A stretch of DNA of 64,000 nt from Enterobacter cloacae (GCF_011078175.1 NZ_JAALCJ010000005.1:186001-250000), one strand, 5' to 3'. Counted from the first letter of the stretch, positions 30,516 to 43,028 are shown. Notes: generated from the sequence alone by a model not told the origin. Numbers and translations are program-made.

Positions 30516-31247
30516 ATGAAAGTCATCATCGTAGAAGATGAATTTCTGGCTCAACAGGAGTTGAGCTGGCTTATCAAAACCCACAGCCAGATGGAGATTG
30601 TAGGCTGTTTTGAGGATGGTCTGGACGTGCTGAAATTTTTACAGCATAACCGGGTCGACGCGATATTCCTCGATATTAATATTCCGTCGCTGGACGGCGT
30701 CCTGCTGGCGCAAAATATCAATCAGTTCGCCCACAAGCCGTTTATTGTGTTTGTCACCGCGTGGAAAGAGCATGCCGTGGAGGCCTTCGAGCTTGAGGCG
30801 TTTGACTATATTCTTAAGCCGTACCAGGAGTCGCGTATTATCAGCATGCTGCATAAGCTGGAAGCCGCGTGGCAGCAGCAGGCATTACCCGCAAGTGCCA
30901 GCCCGGTAGCGCGGGAAAACGACACGATTAATCTGGTGAAGGACGAACGGATCATCGTCACGCCTGTCGACGATATTTACTATGCCGAAGCGCATGAAAA
31001 AATGACGTTTGTCTATACGCGGCGTGAATCCTACGTTATGGCGATGAACATCACTGAATTCTGCAATAAACTCCCGGCCGCCCGCTTCTTCCGCTGCCAC
31101 CGCTCGTTCTGCGTCAACCTGAACAAGATCCGCGAAATCGAACCCTGGTTTAACAACACCTATATTTTGCGGCTGAAGGATCTGGATTTTCAGGTGCCGG
31201 TAAGCCGCAGCAGAGTGAAAGAGTTCCGCCAGCTCATGCACCTGTAG
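30516..31247 (+). CDS. ypdB: Response regulator YpdB (LytTR family)
   Basis: 243 residues: an N-terminal receiver domain with phospho-acceptor Asp53 (AIFLDINIPSLD) and the LKPY motif, then a C-terminal LytTR DNA-binding domain (about 140-240) with the typical FFRCHRSFCVNLNKI and VPVSRSRVKEFR. It is in an operon with ypdA. In E. coli an AraC-type gene, ypdC, follows; here the next gene is glk on the other strand, so ypdC is missing. Confidence 0.96.
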   Translation: MKVIIVEDEFLAQQELSWLIKTHSQMEIVGCFEDGLDVLKFLQHNRVDAIFLDINIPSLDGVLLAQNINQFAHKPFIVFVTAWKEHAVEAFELEAFDYILKPYQESRIISMLHKLEAAWQQQALPASASPVARENDTINLVKDERIIVTPVDDIYYAEAHEKMTFVYTRRESYVMAMNITEFCNKLPAARFFRCHRSFCVNLNKIREIEPWFNNTYILRLKDLDFQVPVSRSRVKEFRQLMHL

Positions 31248-31251
31248 CGCG

Positions 31252-31281
31252 TTCCCTCTCCCGCAGGAGAGGGGAATGAGG
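31252..31281. repeat. Dispersed GGGAGAGGG hairpin repeat, copy 3 (inverted)
   Basis: CCCTCTCCCGCAGGAGAGGG followed by GAATGAGG. Read on the minus strand it matches the core of the other two copies (11495-11543, 62105-62155). It begins directly after the glk stop codon and lies 4 bp after the ypdB stop, so it probably marks both transcript ends. Confidence 0.75.
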
Positions 31282-32247
31282 TCAGAGGATCTGACCAAGT
31301 ACCTGACGCAGATGCGCGCCGGACCCCAGTAAGCCTGGGTTGTCGTGGACAATCAGGTAAACAGGAATGTCCTGGACATAGCTCCTGAAGCGGCCTTTGT
31401 CTTCGAAGCCACCACGGAAGCCGGAGGCGGTAAAGAAATCGAGGAAGCGCGGCACGATCCCGCCCGCAATATAGACCCCACCAAAGGTGCCAAGGTTCAG
31501 CGCCAGGTTGCCGCCGAAACGCCCCATGATGACGCAGAACAGCGACAGCGCACGGCGGCAGTCAATACAGCTGTCGGCCAGCGCGCGTTCGGTCACATCT
31601 TTAGGTTGCAGATTTTCCGGCAGACGACCGTCTGATTTCACAATCGCCCGATACAAGTTCACCAGACCCGGACCAGAAAGCACGCGCTCGGCAGACACGT
31701 GGCCAATCTCGGCGCGTAGCTCCTCAAGAATAATGCCCTCTTCTTCGCTGTTCGGCGCAAAATCCACGTGACCGCCTTCGCCCGGCAGGCTGACCCAGCG
31801 TTTGTCGACGTGGACCAGGTGCGCCACCCCCAGACCGGTTCCGGCACCGTAAACGGCAATCGGTTTGCCTTCAACCGGAGCTGTGCCGCCGAACTGAATC
31901 AGATGCTCTGGTTTAAGCATCGGAATAGCCATGGAAACCGCAGTGAAATCGTTGATAATTTCAAGGTGCGAGAAGCCGAGGTTTTTCCGCATTTCGGCAA
32001 TTGAGAAGGCCCACGTGTGGTTGGTCATCGCCACCCAGTCGCCGGTGATCGGACAGGCGATGGCGATACAACCGTCTTCCACGCTCACTTTCTGCTCTTC
32101 CAGATAGACGCGAACCACCGCTTCCAGGCTTGGGTAATCCAGCCCTGAATAGGTTTTCGCCTGAGAAATTTCACCGCTGTTCACATCGCACAGGGCAAGG
32201 CGCGCGTTGGTGCCGCCTACATCACCTACCAAAGCATACTTTGTCAT
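31282..32247 (-). CDS. glk: Glucokinase
   Basis: Glk phosphorylates free cytoplasmic glucose with ATP. The phosphate-binding motif [12 protein letters not shown] is at residues 8-19; catalytic region [11 protein letters not shown] and the glucose-binding GEGGHVDF follow. 321 residues, full length. It converges on ypdB and is followed by the hairpin repeat. In E. coli the fryABC and ypdEF genes lie between ypdB and glk; here they are absent. Confidence 0.97.
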   Translation of the reverse strand: MTKYALVGDVGGTNARLALCDVNSGEISQAKTYSGLDYPSLEAVVRVYLEEQKVSVEDGCIAIACPITGDWVAMTNHTWAFSIAEMRKNLGFSHLEIINDFTAVSMAIPMLKPEHLIQFGGTAPVEGKPIAVYGAGTGLGVAHLVHVDKRWVSLPGEGGHVDFAPNSEEEGIILEELRAEIGHVSAERVLSGPGLVNLYRAIVKSDGRLPENLQPKDVTERALADSCIDCRRALSLFCVIMGRFGGNLALNLGTFGGVYIAGGIVPRFLDFFTASGFRGGFEDKGRFRSYVQDIPVYLIVHDNPGLLGSGAHLRQVLGQIL

Positions 32248-32452
32248 TCTTCTACTGCTCCGCTAAAGTCAGAATAAATCTTTGGGACACTGTAAATTCA
32301 AGGCGTGATAACAACAACGACCAGAAGGTGACTGCCCATGGATTATCGATCTTCGTCACATAATAACTTTACCGTTTCAGCCCCTTTTGCACTATGGCCA
32401 CAATGCTGATTGTGCAAAGTAACGTTAAGCCGTTTTGTACAAGGAAATCATC

Positions 32453-33688
32453 ATGCTCCATCCCCGAGCCAGAACCATGCTGTTATTGGCTGTCCCGGCG
32501 CTGATTATTGGCGTGGCGTCGAGCCTGGTGCTCATCGTCGTCATGAAAGTGGCTGCGGTGCTGCAAACGATTTTGTGGACCGCGCTTCCGGTAAAACTCG
32601 GTATCAGCCTTGACTCGCCGGGCTGGATCATGATGATGCTGACCCTGACCGGGATTGCCGTAGGGCTGGTTATCCGCTACACCCCCGGTCATGCCGGACC
32701 GGACCCGGCACTGGAACCCTTGATTGGCGCACCTGTCTCTCCCTCTGCTCTGCCGGGGCTTATTATCGCGCTGATTATCGGTCTTGCGGGCGGCGTGAGC
32801 CTCGGGCCTGAACATCCCATTATGGCGGTTAATATCGCGCTTGCAGTCTTTCTGGGGGCGCGTCTTTTCCCGCGCGTTGGCGCGCTGGACTGGACGATCC
32901 TCGCGTCAGCAGGCACCATTGGGGCGCTGTTTGGCACACCCGTCGCGGCTGCGCTCATTTTTTCGCAAACCCTCAGCAGCGATCATGAGGTGCCGCTGTG
33001 GGATAAACTTTTCGCGCCGCTAATGGCTGCCGCTGCGGGAGCCCTCACCACCAGCCTGTTTTTCCATCCCCATTTTTCACTCCCCATTCCCCACTACGGC
33101 CAGATGCAACTCACCGATATTTTCAGCGGCGCCGTCGTCGTCGCGATCGCCATTGCGCTGGGGATGGTCGCGGTGTGGTGTCTCCCTCGCCTGCATCGCC
33201 TGATGCACAGGCTGAAGCATCCGGTGCTGATTCTTGGCATGGGTGGTTTTATTCTGGGCGTTTTAGGCGCCATCGGCGGGACGGTTACGCTGTTTAAGGG
33301 TCTGGACGAGATGCAGCAGCTGGCCTTCAGCCAGGTCTTTAGCGTCTCCGATTATCTGCTGTTCGCGCTGGTAAAACTGGCGGCGCTGGTGGTCGCGGCG
33401 GCCTGTGGTTTTCGGGGAGGTCGTATCTTCCCGGCGGTATTTGTTGGCGTCGCGCTGGGGCTGATGCTGCATGAGCACGTTGACGCTGTCCCTGCGGCGA
33501 TTACCATCTCCTGTTCCATTCTGGGGCTGGTACTGGTGGTCACGCGCGATGCGTGGCTGAGCCTGTTTATGGCGGCTGTTGTCGTGCCGGATACCACGCT
33601 TCTGCCGCTGCTCTGTATCGTGATGTTGCCCGCCTGGCTCATGCTGGCGGGCAAACCGATGCTGATGGGATGGCGAAACGACAGGTAA
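32453..33688 (+). CDS. yfeO: ClC-type ion channel/transporter YfeO
   Basis: 411-residue membrane protein of the ClC family. The ClC selectivity-filter motif appears as [12 protein letters not shown] (GxGPEGP variant with His after Glu), followed by [18 protein letters not shown] and the late [14 protein letters not shown]. Whether it is a channel or exchanger, and for which anion, is not known. A TTG/ATG six codons upstream is open, but MLHPRARTM at 32453 has an AAGGA site at the right distance and matches E. coli. Its stop directly abuts the ipdC stop. Confidence 0.93.
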   Translation: MLHPRARTMLLLAVPALIIGVASSLVLIVVMKVAAVLQTILWTALPVKLGISLDSPGWIMMMLTLTGIAVGLVIRYTPGHAGPDPALEPLIGAPVSPSALPGLIIALIIGLAGGVSLGPEHPIMAVNIALAVFLGARLFPRVGALDWTILASAGTIGALFGTPVAAALIFSQTLSSDHEVPLWDKLFAPLMAAAAGALTTSLFFHPHFSLPIPHYGQMQLTDIFSGAVVVAIAIALGMVAVWCLPRLHRLMHRLKHPVLILGMGGFILGVLGAIGGTVTLFKGLDEMQQLAFSQVFSVSDYLLFALVKLAALVVAAACGFRGGRIFPAVFVGVALGLMLHEHVDAVPAAITISCSILGLVLVVTRDAWLSLFMAAVVVPDTTLLPLLCIVMLPAWLMLAGKPMLMGWRNDR

Positions 33689-35374
<1,686 letters not shown>

Positions 35375-35404
35375 TCACTCTGAGTATTAAATAAGCGTGA
35401 AGCG

Positions 35405-35422
35405 TGTCCAGAATTGACGACA
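35405..35422. promoter_or_regulatory. Possible TyrR box upstream of ipdC
   Basis: TGTCCA-N6-ACGACA keeps the outer TGT...ACA spacing of the TyrR box TGTAAA-N6-TTTACA but not the inner bases, so it would be a weak box at best. Confidence 0.4.
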
Positions 35423-35449
35423 ATGAGGGTCTGGAAAGAATGCTTTACG

Positions 35450-35477
35450 AAAAAAGCTGAGCTATGCTCACTTTTTT
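35450..35477. terminator. Terminator-like hairpin inside a divergent promoter region
   Basis: A6-flanked and T6-flanked imperfect stem with core TGAGC-TAT-GCTCA. It resembles the bidirectional terminator at 23247-23276 but lies between two divergently transcribed starts (ipdC and the aldo-keto reductase), where a terminator is not expected. Confidence 0.6.
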
Positions 35478-35478
35478 C

Positions 35479-35506
35479 AGGTCAGTGTAAACGTATACAC
35501 TGACCT
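35479..35506. promoter_or_regulatory. Palindromic operator, GalR/LacI-like
   Basis: Perfect 11-bp inverted repeat AGGTCAGTGTA / TACACTGACCT around AACGTA. Its centre GTGTAAACGTATACAC differs by one base from the symmetric GalR/GalS-type operator GTGTAAACGTTTACAC. It lies 28 bp before the aldo-keto reductase start. Confidence 0.65.
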
Positions 35507-35533
35507 TTCTTTCCAGCGCCAGAGGTCTCGCCA

Positions 35534-36532
35534 ATGGGTTATCAGCCTGACAAAAATCGTTATCAGACAATGCAATATCGCCGCTGTGGGCACAGCGGTC
35601 TCAAGCTTCCCGCTATCTCGCTGGGGCTATGGCACAATTTTGGTGACGCGACGCTGCTCGAAAATAGCCGTCAACTTTTACAGCGCGCTTTCGATTTGGG
35701 TATTACGCATTTTGACCTTGCCAATAATTACGGCCCGCCTCCTGGTTCGGCAGAACGTAATTTCGGGCGCATTTTGCAGGAAGATTTCCTTCCCTGGCGC
35801 GATGAGCTGATCATCTCCACCAAAGCGGGCTACACCATGTGGGACGGGCCTTACGGCGACTGGGGCTCCCGTAAATATCTGATTTCCAGCCTGGATCAAA
35901 GCCTCAAGCGTATGGGACTGGAGTACGTTGATATTTTCTATCACCACCGCCCCGATCCACAAACGCCGCTTCGTGAAACCATGAAAGCGCTTGACCATGT
36001 GGTCCGTCAGGGCAAAGCGCTGTACATCGGTCTGTCCAACTACCCGGCAGAAGTGGCACGGCAGGCGATTGAGATACTCGAGGATTTGGGCACACCCTGT
36101 CTCATCCACCAGCCGAAGTACTCCATGTTTGAACGTGCGCCAGAAGAGGGTTTGCTGGACGTGTTGCAGCAAAAAGGGGTGGGATGCATCCCCTTCTCCC
36201 CGCTGGCAGGTGGACAGTTGACCGATCGCTATCTGAACGGCATCCCGGCGGATTCTCGCGCAGCAAGCGGCAGTAAGTTTCTGAATCCGGAGCAGATCAC
36301 CGACAAAAACCTGGAAAAGGTGCGCAAGCTGAATACGCTGGCGGAAAAACGGGGGCAAAAACTTTCGCAAATGGCGCTGGCCTGGATCCTGCGCCACGAT
36401 GCGGTGACATCCGTGCTCATCGGCGCAAGCAAAACCGGGCAAATAGATGATGCAGCGGGCATGCTTAAATATTGTCGGTTCTCCGCAGAGGAGCTGAAGA
36501 CGATAGACGCGATCCTGTCCAGCTCAAATTGA
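35534..36532 (+). CDS. Aldo-keto reductase, YghZ/Gpr-like
   Basis: 332 residues with the AKR fold of the YghZ/KCNAB group: catalytic Asp-Tyr region THFDLANNYGPPPGSAE, Lys in ISTKAGYTMWDGPYG, His in FYHHRPDPQTP, and the NADPH-binding end SVLIGASKTGQIDDA. The nearest relative that I recognise is E. coli YghZ (L-glyceraldehyde-3-phosphate reductase), but identity looks only moderate, so the substrate is uncertain. E. coli has no AKR at this place; it is an accessory gene here. The upstream palindrome suggests control by a LacI/GalR-type regulator. Confidence 0.88.
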   Translation: MGYQPDKNRYQTMQYRRCGHSGLKLPAISLGLWHNFGDATLLENSRQLLQRAFDLGITHFDLANNYGPPPGSAERNFGRILQEDFLPWRDELIISTKAGYTMWDGPYGDWGSRKYLISSLDQSLKRMGLEYVDIFYHHRPDPQTPLRETMKALDHVVRQGKALYIGLSNYPAEVARQAIEILEDLGTPCLIHQPKYSMFERAPEEGLLDVLQQKGVGCIPFSPLAGGQLTDRYLNGIPADSRAASGSKFLNPEQITDKNLEKVRKLNTLAEKRGQKLSQMALAWILRHDAVTSVLIGASKTGQIDDAAGMLKYCRFSAEELKTIDAILSSSN

Positions 36533-36658
36533 CATCACTTTTAGCAAAAAGTGCTCTCACCCATGATTTAGGAGTTGAGGCGATGAAACGAATGTTTACC
36601 AACTCGTAAAATTGCGTTAACAGGTCGCACAGCGGCCCCGATCGTGAAGGAGAAGAGT

Positions 36659-37006
36659 ATGTTCAGGTCACTGATTCTTGCAGCGGTATTACTGGCTTCG
36701 GCCCCGCTGGTTGCCACTGCGGGCGAAATCACCCTGTTGCCATCGATTAAATTACAAATTGGCGATCGTGATGACTACGGCAGATACTGGGACGGTGGCT
36801 ACTGGCGCGACCGTGACTACTGGCACCGCCATTATGAATGGCGTCAAAACCGCTGGTGGAAACACGATAACGGCTATCACCGTGGCTGGGATAAGCGTAA
36901 GGCTTACGAACGCGGCTACCGCGAAGGCTGGAACGATCGTGACGACCGCCGTGGCGGCTGGGGTCATGGTAAAGGCAGAGGCCACGGTCACGGCCATCAT
37001 CATTAA
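36659..37006 (+). CDS. ypeC: DUF2502 secreted protein YpeC
   Basis: 115-residue small protein with a signal peptide ([21 protein letters not shown], cleaved near residue 21) and a mature part unusually rich in Trp, Tyr, Arg, Asp and His, including [19 protein letters not shown], ending in a Gly/His-rich tail ([12 protein letters not shown]) that could bind metal. It matches E. coli YpeC; periplasmic location expected, function unknown. It is next to mntH, as in E. coli; the His tail makes a link to metal handling possible but unproven. A GGAG site supports the ATG at 36659. Confidence 0.9.
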   Translation: MFRSLILAAVLLASAPLVATAGEITLLPSIKLQIGDRDDYGRYWDGGYWRDRDYWHRHYEWRQNRWWKHDNGYHRGWDKRKAYERGYREGWNDRDDRRGGWGHGKGRGHGHGHHH

Positions 37007-37010
37007 CAAC

Positions 37011-37036
37011 AAAAAGGAGCCTTCCGGCTCCTTTTT
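37011..37036. terminator. Bidirectional terminator between ypeC and mntH
   Basis: Stem AAGGAGCC / GGCTCCTT with a TTCC loop and A/T runs on both sides, between two converging genes. Confidence 0.93.
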
Positions 37037-37039
37037 CTT

Positions 37040-38311
<1,272 letters not shown>

Positions 38312-38325
38312 TTATGCTACCAAAA

Positions 38326-38340
38326 TGAGAATGCTTATCA
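38326..38340. promoter_or_regulatory. Fur-like site of mntH
   Basis: On the minus strand TGATAAGCATTCTCA matches the 7-1-7 Fur consensus TGATAATGATTATCA at 12 of 15 positions. Confidence 0.6.
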
Positions 38341-38437
38341 AGTTCATTTGTAATGGTTAACATGATTTCTCTGATAGCCAGGAACGATAGACAGGCAGGT
38401 GGAGCAAGGTCACAGAATGTGAAAATGCGCGGACATT

Positions 38438-38453
38438 TGTGAAGCGTAGCACA
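38438..38453. promoter_or_regulatory. CRP-like site upstream of nupC
   Basis: TGTGA-AGCGTA-GCACA, one mismatch from the CRP core TGTGA-N6-TCACA. cAMP-CRP and CytR control of nupC is established in E. coli. Confidence 0.65.
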
Positions 38454-38623
38454 CAAACTTAACTTTTCACTCATTTACCTAACATAACAAAAATGTCTTG
38501 TTGATCACTATTTTTGAGACTCGTCACAGGATGTAACTATAGTGTGGGCTTGATCTCGTTTTCTTTGTGCTTGTTACATAGAATGTGCACGGAAATTAAA
38601 CCTGCCTCATATTTGGAGCAAAT

Positions 38624-39811
38624 ATGGACCGCGTCCTTCATTTTGTCCTGGCACTCGTTGTCGTTACTGCACTTGCATTGCTGGTCAGCACAGACCGCAA
38701 AAAAATTCGTATTCGCTATGTTGTCCAACTGCTGGTCATTGAAGTTTTACTTGCGTGGTTCTTCCTGAACTCCAACGTAGGCCTCGGCTTCGTGAAAGGC
38801 TTCTCCGAAATGTTCGAAAAACTGCTCGGATTTGCCAACGAAGGGACAAACTTCGTTTTTGGCAGCATGAACGATCAGGGTCTGGCCTTCTTCTTCCTGA
38901 AAGTACTCTGCCCTATCGTCTTCATCTCTGCCCTGATCGGTATCCTCCAGCACATCCGCGTTTTGCCGGTGGTTATCCGTGCGATCGGCTTCCTGTTATC
39001 GAAAGTTAACGGCATGGGCAAGCTGGAATCCTTTAACGCAGTCAGCTCCCTGATCCTGGGTCAGTCTGAGAACTTCATTGCGTATAAAGATATCCTCGGC
39101 AAGATGTCCCGTAACCGCATGTACACCATGGCGGCGACCGCTATGTCTACCGTTTCCATGTCAATCGTGGGCGCGTATATGACCATGCTGGAACCAAAAT
39201 ATGTGGTTGCGGCGCTGGTTCTGAACATGTTCAGCACCTTTATCGTTCTTTCGCTGATTAACCCATACCGTGTTGATGCCAGCGAAGAGAACATTCAGAT
39301 GTCAAACCTGCATGAAGGACAGAGCTTCTTTGAAATGCTGGGTGAATACATTCTGGCGGGTTTCAAGGTTGCGATTATTGTGGCCGCGATGCTGATTGGC
39401 TTTATCGCGCTGATCGCTGCGCTGAACGCCCTGTTTGCGGCCGTACTCGGTATCTCCTTCCAGGGGATCCTGGGCTACATCTTCTACCCGGTCGCGTGGG
39501 TGATGGGTGTGCCCGCTCACGAAGCGTTGCAGGTGGGCAGTATCATGGCAACGAAACTGGTTTCCAATGAGTTCGTGGCGATGATGGATCTCCAGAAGAT
39601 TGCCAGCACACTCTCCCCGCGTGCGGAAGGGATCCTGTCCGTCTTCCTGGTCTCCTTCGCGAACTTCTCTTCGATCGGTATTATTGCTGGCGCAATTAAA
39701 GGCCTCAACGAAGAGCAAGGTAACGTCGTTTCTCGCTTTGGCCTGAAGCTGGTTTACGGTTCAACGCTGGTGAGCGTCCTGTCTGCTTCTATCGCAGCAC
39801 TGGTTCTGTAA
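38624..39811 (+). CDS. nupC: Nucleoside:H+ symporter NupC
   Basis: NupC is the concentrative nucleoside transporter of the inner membrane, specific for pyrimidine nucleosides and adenosine. CNT-family motifs are visible: [31 protein letters not shown] core, and the C-terminal [19 protein letters not shown]. At 395 residues it is five shorter than the E. coli protein; the missing residues fall in the loop after ALNALFAAV, before [11 protein letters not shown]. The rest is nearly identical, so function should be kept. Confidence 0.96.
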   Translation: MDRVLHFVLALVVVTALALLVSTDRKKIRIRYVVQLLVIEVLLAWFFLNSNVGLGFVKGFSEMFEKLLGFANEGTNFVFGSMNDQGLAFFFLKVLCPIVFISALIGILQHIRVLPVVIRAIGFLLSKVNGMGKLESFNAVSSLILGQSENFIAYKDILGKMSRNRMYTMAATAMSTVSMSIVGAYMTMLEPKYVVAALVLNMFSTFIVLSLINPYRVDASEENIQMSNLHEGQSFFEMLGEYILAGFKVAIIVAAMLIGFIALIAALNALFAAVLGISFQGILGYIFYPVAWVMGVPAHEALQVGSIMATKLVSNEFVAMMDLQKIASTLSPRAEGILSVFLVSFANFSSIGIIAGAIKGLNEEQGNVVSRFGLKLVYGSTLVSVLSASIAALVL

Positions 39812-39822
39812 TTCATACCGCG

Positions 39823-39856
39823 AAAAAACCGGGAGTTATCGCTCCCGGTTTTTTTA
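39823..39856. terminator. Bidirectional terminator between nupC and pdeA
   Basis: Stem AAAAAACCGGGAG / CTCCCGGTTTTTT with a 6-nt loop. The pdeA stop codon lies inside its last bases. Confidence 0.93.
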
Positions 39857-42043
39857 TGCCTCCAGTGCCGTCAGGGGCAGTGGTTTGCCAATCAAATAGC
39901 CCTGCAAATAGTCCACACCGAATCGCAGCAACATCTCGCGTTGTTCAGCCGATTCCACATATTCAGCCACCACACAAAGCGATTTCGTTTTTGCCATGTT
40001 GCAAATGGATTGCACGATCATCGCATCCATGCTGTCGGTGCAGATATCTTTCACGAAGCTGCCATCAATTTTAATGATATCGGCTTCCAGTCGCTTCAGG
40101 CGCTCAAAGTTGGCATAGCCGGTACCAAAGTCATCGATAGCAATGCGGAATCCGTAATCCCGTAGCTGCTGAATATTGCTAATGCTGCTTCCCGAGTCAG
40201 AGAAAGCCTGTTCCTCGGTGATCTCAATCACGATGTCTTCCGGCGCAACGGCGTAGCGTTCAAACAGCGCAATGATTTCAGCCGCGATCTCATTTTGCAT
40301 CAGCGTCAGCGGCATCAGATTTACCGAGAATCGCGTTCCGGCACGTTCGGACGGATGGCTACACATCCACATCAGCAATTTTTCCACCACGTTCAGGTCA
40401 AATCGGTGGCTCAGGTTGAACTGAGCAATCAGCGGAATAAAGCGGTCAGGCGTGACCATCTCGCCATCGCTTTCCAGTCTTGAGAGGATTTCAAAATACC
40501 CTTCCCCGCGCGCGTTATGGATTGGTTGGGCGTAAAGGTGAAGCCTGCCGCTATCAAGGGCGCGTTTTATGCGGGCCAGCATCAGCACCCTGTCCGTCGT
40601 CTGACCGGAAACATCATCCAGACTGTTGGTTAACGCCAGCACGTTATGCCCGGCACAGGATTGCTCGGACAGCCAGCTCAACTGACCCAGCGTGTGATGC
40701 AAACTTTCTCCATCCGGCACTTCCCCCCAGGAGGCACCAAACTCAATGTCGAGCTCAGTTTTATTCCAGATAATCTTACGGCTGTTCAGATGGTCAACCA
40801 TATATTGCAGGCGCTCGGCCGTTCCCGGCCCCAGCAAGACCACCACCAGCTCACTGCCTGGCAACTGGAAGAGCTTCTCGTCTTTTTGCAATAACGGTTG
40901 CAGCGACGCGGTGACCATCTTTTTACAGTGCACGCGCATGAGGATGCCGTAGTGACGGCTCAGAAATTCCAGATTATCCAGGCGCAGGCAGCAGACTTTG
41001 GCCTCAGGATGATGCTCTAGAAACACTTCCAGCGCACGAATGTTAGGCAGACCGGTGAGCGGATCGGTGAGCGCCCTCTCCTGCCACCCCTGTTTCAGCC
41101 ATTCACTTTTCTGGTAGATCCGCGACATGTAAAGCAGGCAGATAGCGAAAGAGATGAGCACTGACAGGATAAAGGAGAGCGAATGGCCCGATTCAACGCC
41201 ATTGAGAAAGTTATAATTATAGGTCAACAACATGAGCGCCGACGCCGCCCAGAGTAAAGAGATGAGCGCATAGCTCAGACGACCAATACCCAGGGTAAAC
41301 AGAATAAAGACGATCGGCATCAAATAACCGGCAATAACCTGCGACTCAAAAGGTGCACATAAAATAGCGATCATCGAGACCAACAGCATCAGCCACACAG
41401 CGGTAAATAACGCTTTTTTGTTACAAAAAAGGGGCTTCACGCTTCGCCGCCAGAATGTTCGCGCATAGCGAGGATTAATAATCATTCTTAACGGATAATA
41501 GAACATCATGGTAAAAATCAGGGCGGCACAAATCAGGCTCTGAATATCGATAACGTTATAAATTGCAGAGCCTTCGCCGAAATAAGAGGAGATCGTCACC
41601 GGGAAATCAAATAAATAGCCAGCCAGGTACATTGATAATTTGATGCCCACAGGCACCATAAATCCGAGCCAGAAAATACAGATGCCAATGTACTTATTCG
41701 GCATGCTGTGCCGCCAGCGTTTTCCCAGCACCAGACGGATGACGCCACAGGCTGCGAAGACGGAAAACGTCTGACAACATAATAAGACGGCATATTGTAG
41801 CGGTGCTAAATCAAGGTTATAAATATTAGTAACACTAAATGCTAATAACAATGGAATGATAGCCTGTCGTCCAAATAACAACACGATGGCAAGCATGGCG
41901 CTTAAGGGCAACCACGCTAAATAAACATCATTTCCGCTGACGAGGGCATGTGGAGAGATATAACGAGAAAAAGGAATTGCAATCAGGCTTAGCGCCAGGG
42001 CAATCATAAATATTTTTACATTATTGTAAACTTTTCTATTCAT
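39854..42043 (-). CDS. pdeA: Cyclic-di-GMP phosphodiesterase PdeA
   Basis: 729-residue inner-membrane protein (older name yfeA) with an N-terminal MASE1-like sensor of about eight hydrophobic segments, a degenerate GGDEF domain (LTDPLTGLPNIRALEVFLE, with no GGDEF active site) and a C-terminal EAL domain that breaks down cyclic-di-GMP. The EAL motif itself reads EILSRL, while later catalytic motifs are kept: IEITEEQAF, DDFGTGYANFERL and ESAEQREMLLRFGVDYLQGY. It lies between nupC and the tRNA-Ala pair, as in E. coli. Confidence 0.93.
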   Translation of the reverse strand: MNRKVYNNVKIFMIALALSLIAIPFSRYISPHALVSGNDVYLAWLPLSAMLAIVLLFGRQAIIPLLLAFSVTNIYNLDLAPLQYAVLLCCQTFSVFAACGVIRLVLGKRWRHSMPNKYIGICIFWLGFMVPVGIKLSMYLAGYLFDFPVTISSYFGEGSAIYNVIDIQSLICAALIFTMMFYYPLRMIINPRYARTFWRRSVKPLFCNKKALFTAVWLMLLVSMIAILCAPFESQVIAGYLMPIVFILFTLGIGRLSYALISLLWAASALMLLTYNYNFLNGVESGHSLSFILSVLISFAICLLYMSRIYQKSEWLKQGWQERALTDPLTGLPNIRALEVFLEHHPEAKVCCLRLDNLEFLSRHYGILMRVHCKKMVTASLQPLLQKDEKLFQLPGSELVVVLLGPGTAERLQYMVDHLNSRKIIWNKTELDIEFGASWGEVPDGESLHHTLGQLSWLSEQSCAGHNVLALTNSLDDVSGQTTDRVLMLARIKRALDSGRLHLYAQPIHNARGEGYFEILSRLESDGEMVTPDRFIPLIAQFNLSHRFDLNVVEKLLMWMCSHPSERAGTRFSVNLMPLTLMQNEIAAEIIALFERYAVAPEDIVIEITEEQAFSDSGSSISNIQQLRDYGFRIAIDDFGTGYANFERLKRLEADIIKIDGSFVKDICTDSMDAMIVQSICNMAKTKSLCVVAEYVESAEQREMLLRFGVDYLQGYLIGKPLPLTALEA

Positions 42044-42218
42044 TAATCCGATTAATCTATTTTACCATCGCCTCATTGACCGGATGGATAATAGGTTTAT
42101 TAATTCTACGAATCAAGTTCAGGTCTATTTATAGACATGTTTATTGATTTGGATTGAGGTGAGGTATAGAAAATGACGTTAATTGCAACAAAAACAGCCT
42201 AAAGATTTTACAAGATAT

Positions 42219-42250
42219 AAAAAAACCCCCGTCTTACGACGAGGGTTTAA
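42219..42250 (-). terminator. Terminator of the alaX-alaW operon
   Basis: Stem ACCCTCGTCG... / ...GACGGGGGT with a short loop and seven T on the minus strand, just after the second tRNA-Ala. Confidence 0.9.
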
Positions 42251-42254
42251 ATTT

Positions 42255-42330
<76 letters not shown>

Positions 42331-42371
42331 ACATGTTACTTTACTTACCGCCCTCTGTTGGGTTCAGAGTT

Positions 42372-42447
42372 TGGTGGAGCTAAGCGGGATCGAACCGCTG
42401 ACCTCCTGCATGCCATGCAGGCGCTCTCCCAGCTGAGCTATAGCCCC
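42372..42447 (-). tRNA. alaW: tRNA-Ala (anticodon GGC)
   Basis: 76 nt with encoded CCA and the same anticodon as the copy at 42255. It is the promoter-proximal gene of the pair, 41 bp upstream of the other. Confidence 0.98.
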
Positions 42448-42476
42448 GTCGTAAAGCTGTCATGTTGACGGGCGGC

Positions 42477-42505
42477 ATAATATGAATTCCGCCGCAAAGT
42501 GTCAA
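42477..42505 (-). promoter_or_regulatory. Promoter of the tRNA-Ala operon
   Basis: On the minus strand TTGACA and TATTAT with a 17-bp spacer, followed by a GC-rich discriminator (GCCGCCCG), the pattern of stringently controlled stable-RNA promoters. Confidence 0.85.
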
Positions 42506-42664
42506 CGGCAAATTCAGCCTCCTCCTTTCAATCGCCGAAAAATCATGCAAATGAAACACTTTGCGAGCCTGCTCGCAGCCAGGAGTTAAGCTTGTCACGT
42601 TTTCACCTAAAACGGTGCTATAAAATGAACCACTAATTAACCCCACAGATATTCAGGAAATTGT

Positions 42665-43027
42665 ATGATCAAGGAACGAATGACGCCAGAAGAGTTAGCC
42701 CTGCTGACTGGCTATAGCCGACAGACCATCAATAAATGGGTACGCAAAGAGGGTTGGATTACATCGCCAAAGCCTGGCGTTCAGGGTGGCAAGGCGCGTC
42801 TGGTACACGTCAATGAAAAAGTGCGCGACTTTATTCGCAGCGCACGCAGGGCAACAGAGTCGCCGGAAATGCCAGATAAGGCATACCACGAAGGTTCACT
42901 TCACGCCCTGCTCCTGACGCTGGCGAATGAAATGACGCCGGAAGAACAACAGCAGATGACATCGCTGTTACTGCGGGAAGGGATTACCGGTTTGTTAAAA
43001 CGTCTAGGAATTCGCGACCAGAATTAA
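42665..43027 (+). CDS. yfeC: Helix-turn-helix regulator YfeC
   Basis: 120-residue DNA-binding protein of the DUF1323 family. The N-terminal part MTPEELALLTGYSRQTINKW reads as a helix-turn-helix, followed by a basic VRKEGWITSPKPGVQGGKAR wing; the C-terminal half (NEMTPEEQQQMTSLLLREGI) looks like an oligomerisation helix pair. It is a paralogue of yfeD, which starts 1 bp after its stop. Role not settled; regulation of genes tied to extracellular DNA has been proposed for E. coli. Confidence 0.9.
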   Translation: MIKERMTPEELALLTGYSRQTINKWVRKEGWITSPKPGVQGGKARLVHVNEKVRDFIRSARRATESPEMPDKAYHEGSLHALLLTLANEMTPEEQQQMTSLLLREGITGLLKRLGIRDQN

Positions 43028-43028
43028 T

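Noticed and set aside
35485..35500. TyrR box reading of GTGTAAACGTATACAC
   Set aside because: TyrR boxes have TGTAAA-N6-TTTACA over 18 bp; here the arms are too close. A GalR/LacI-type operator fits better.
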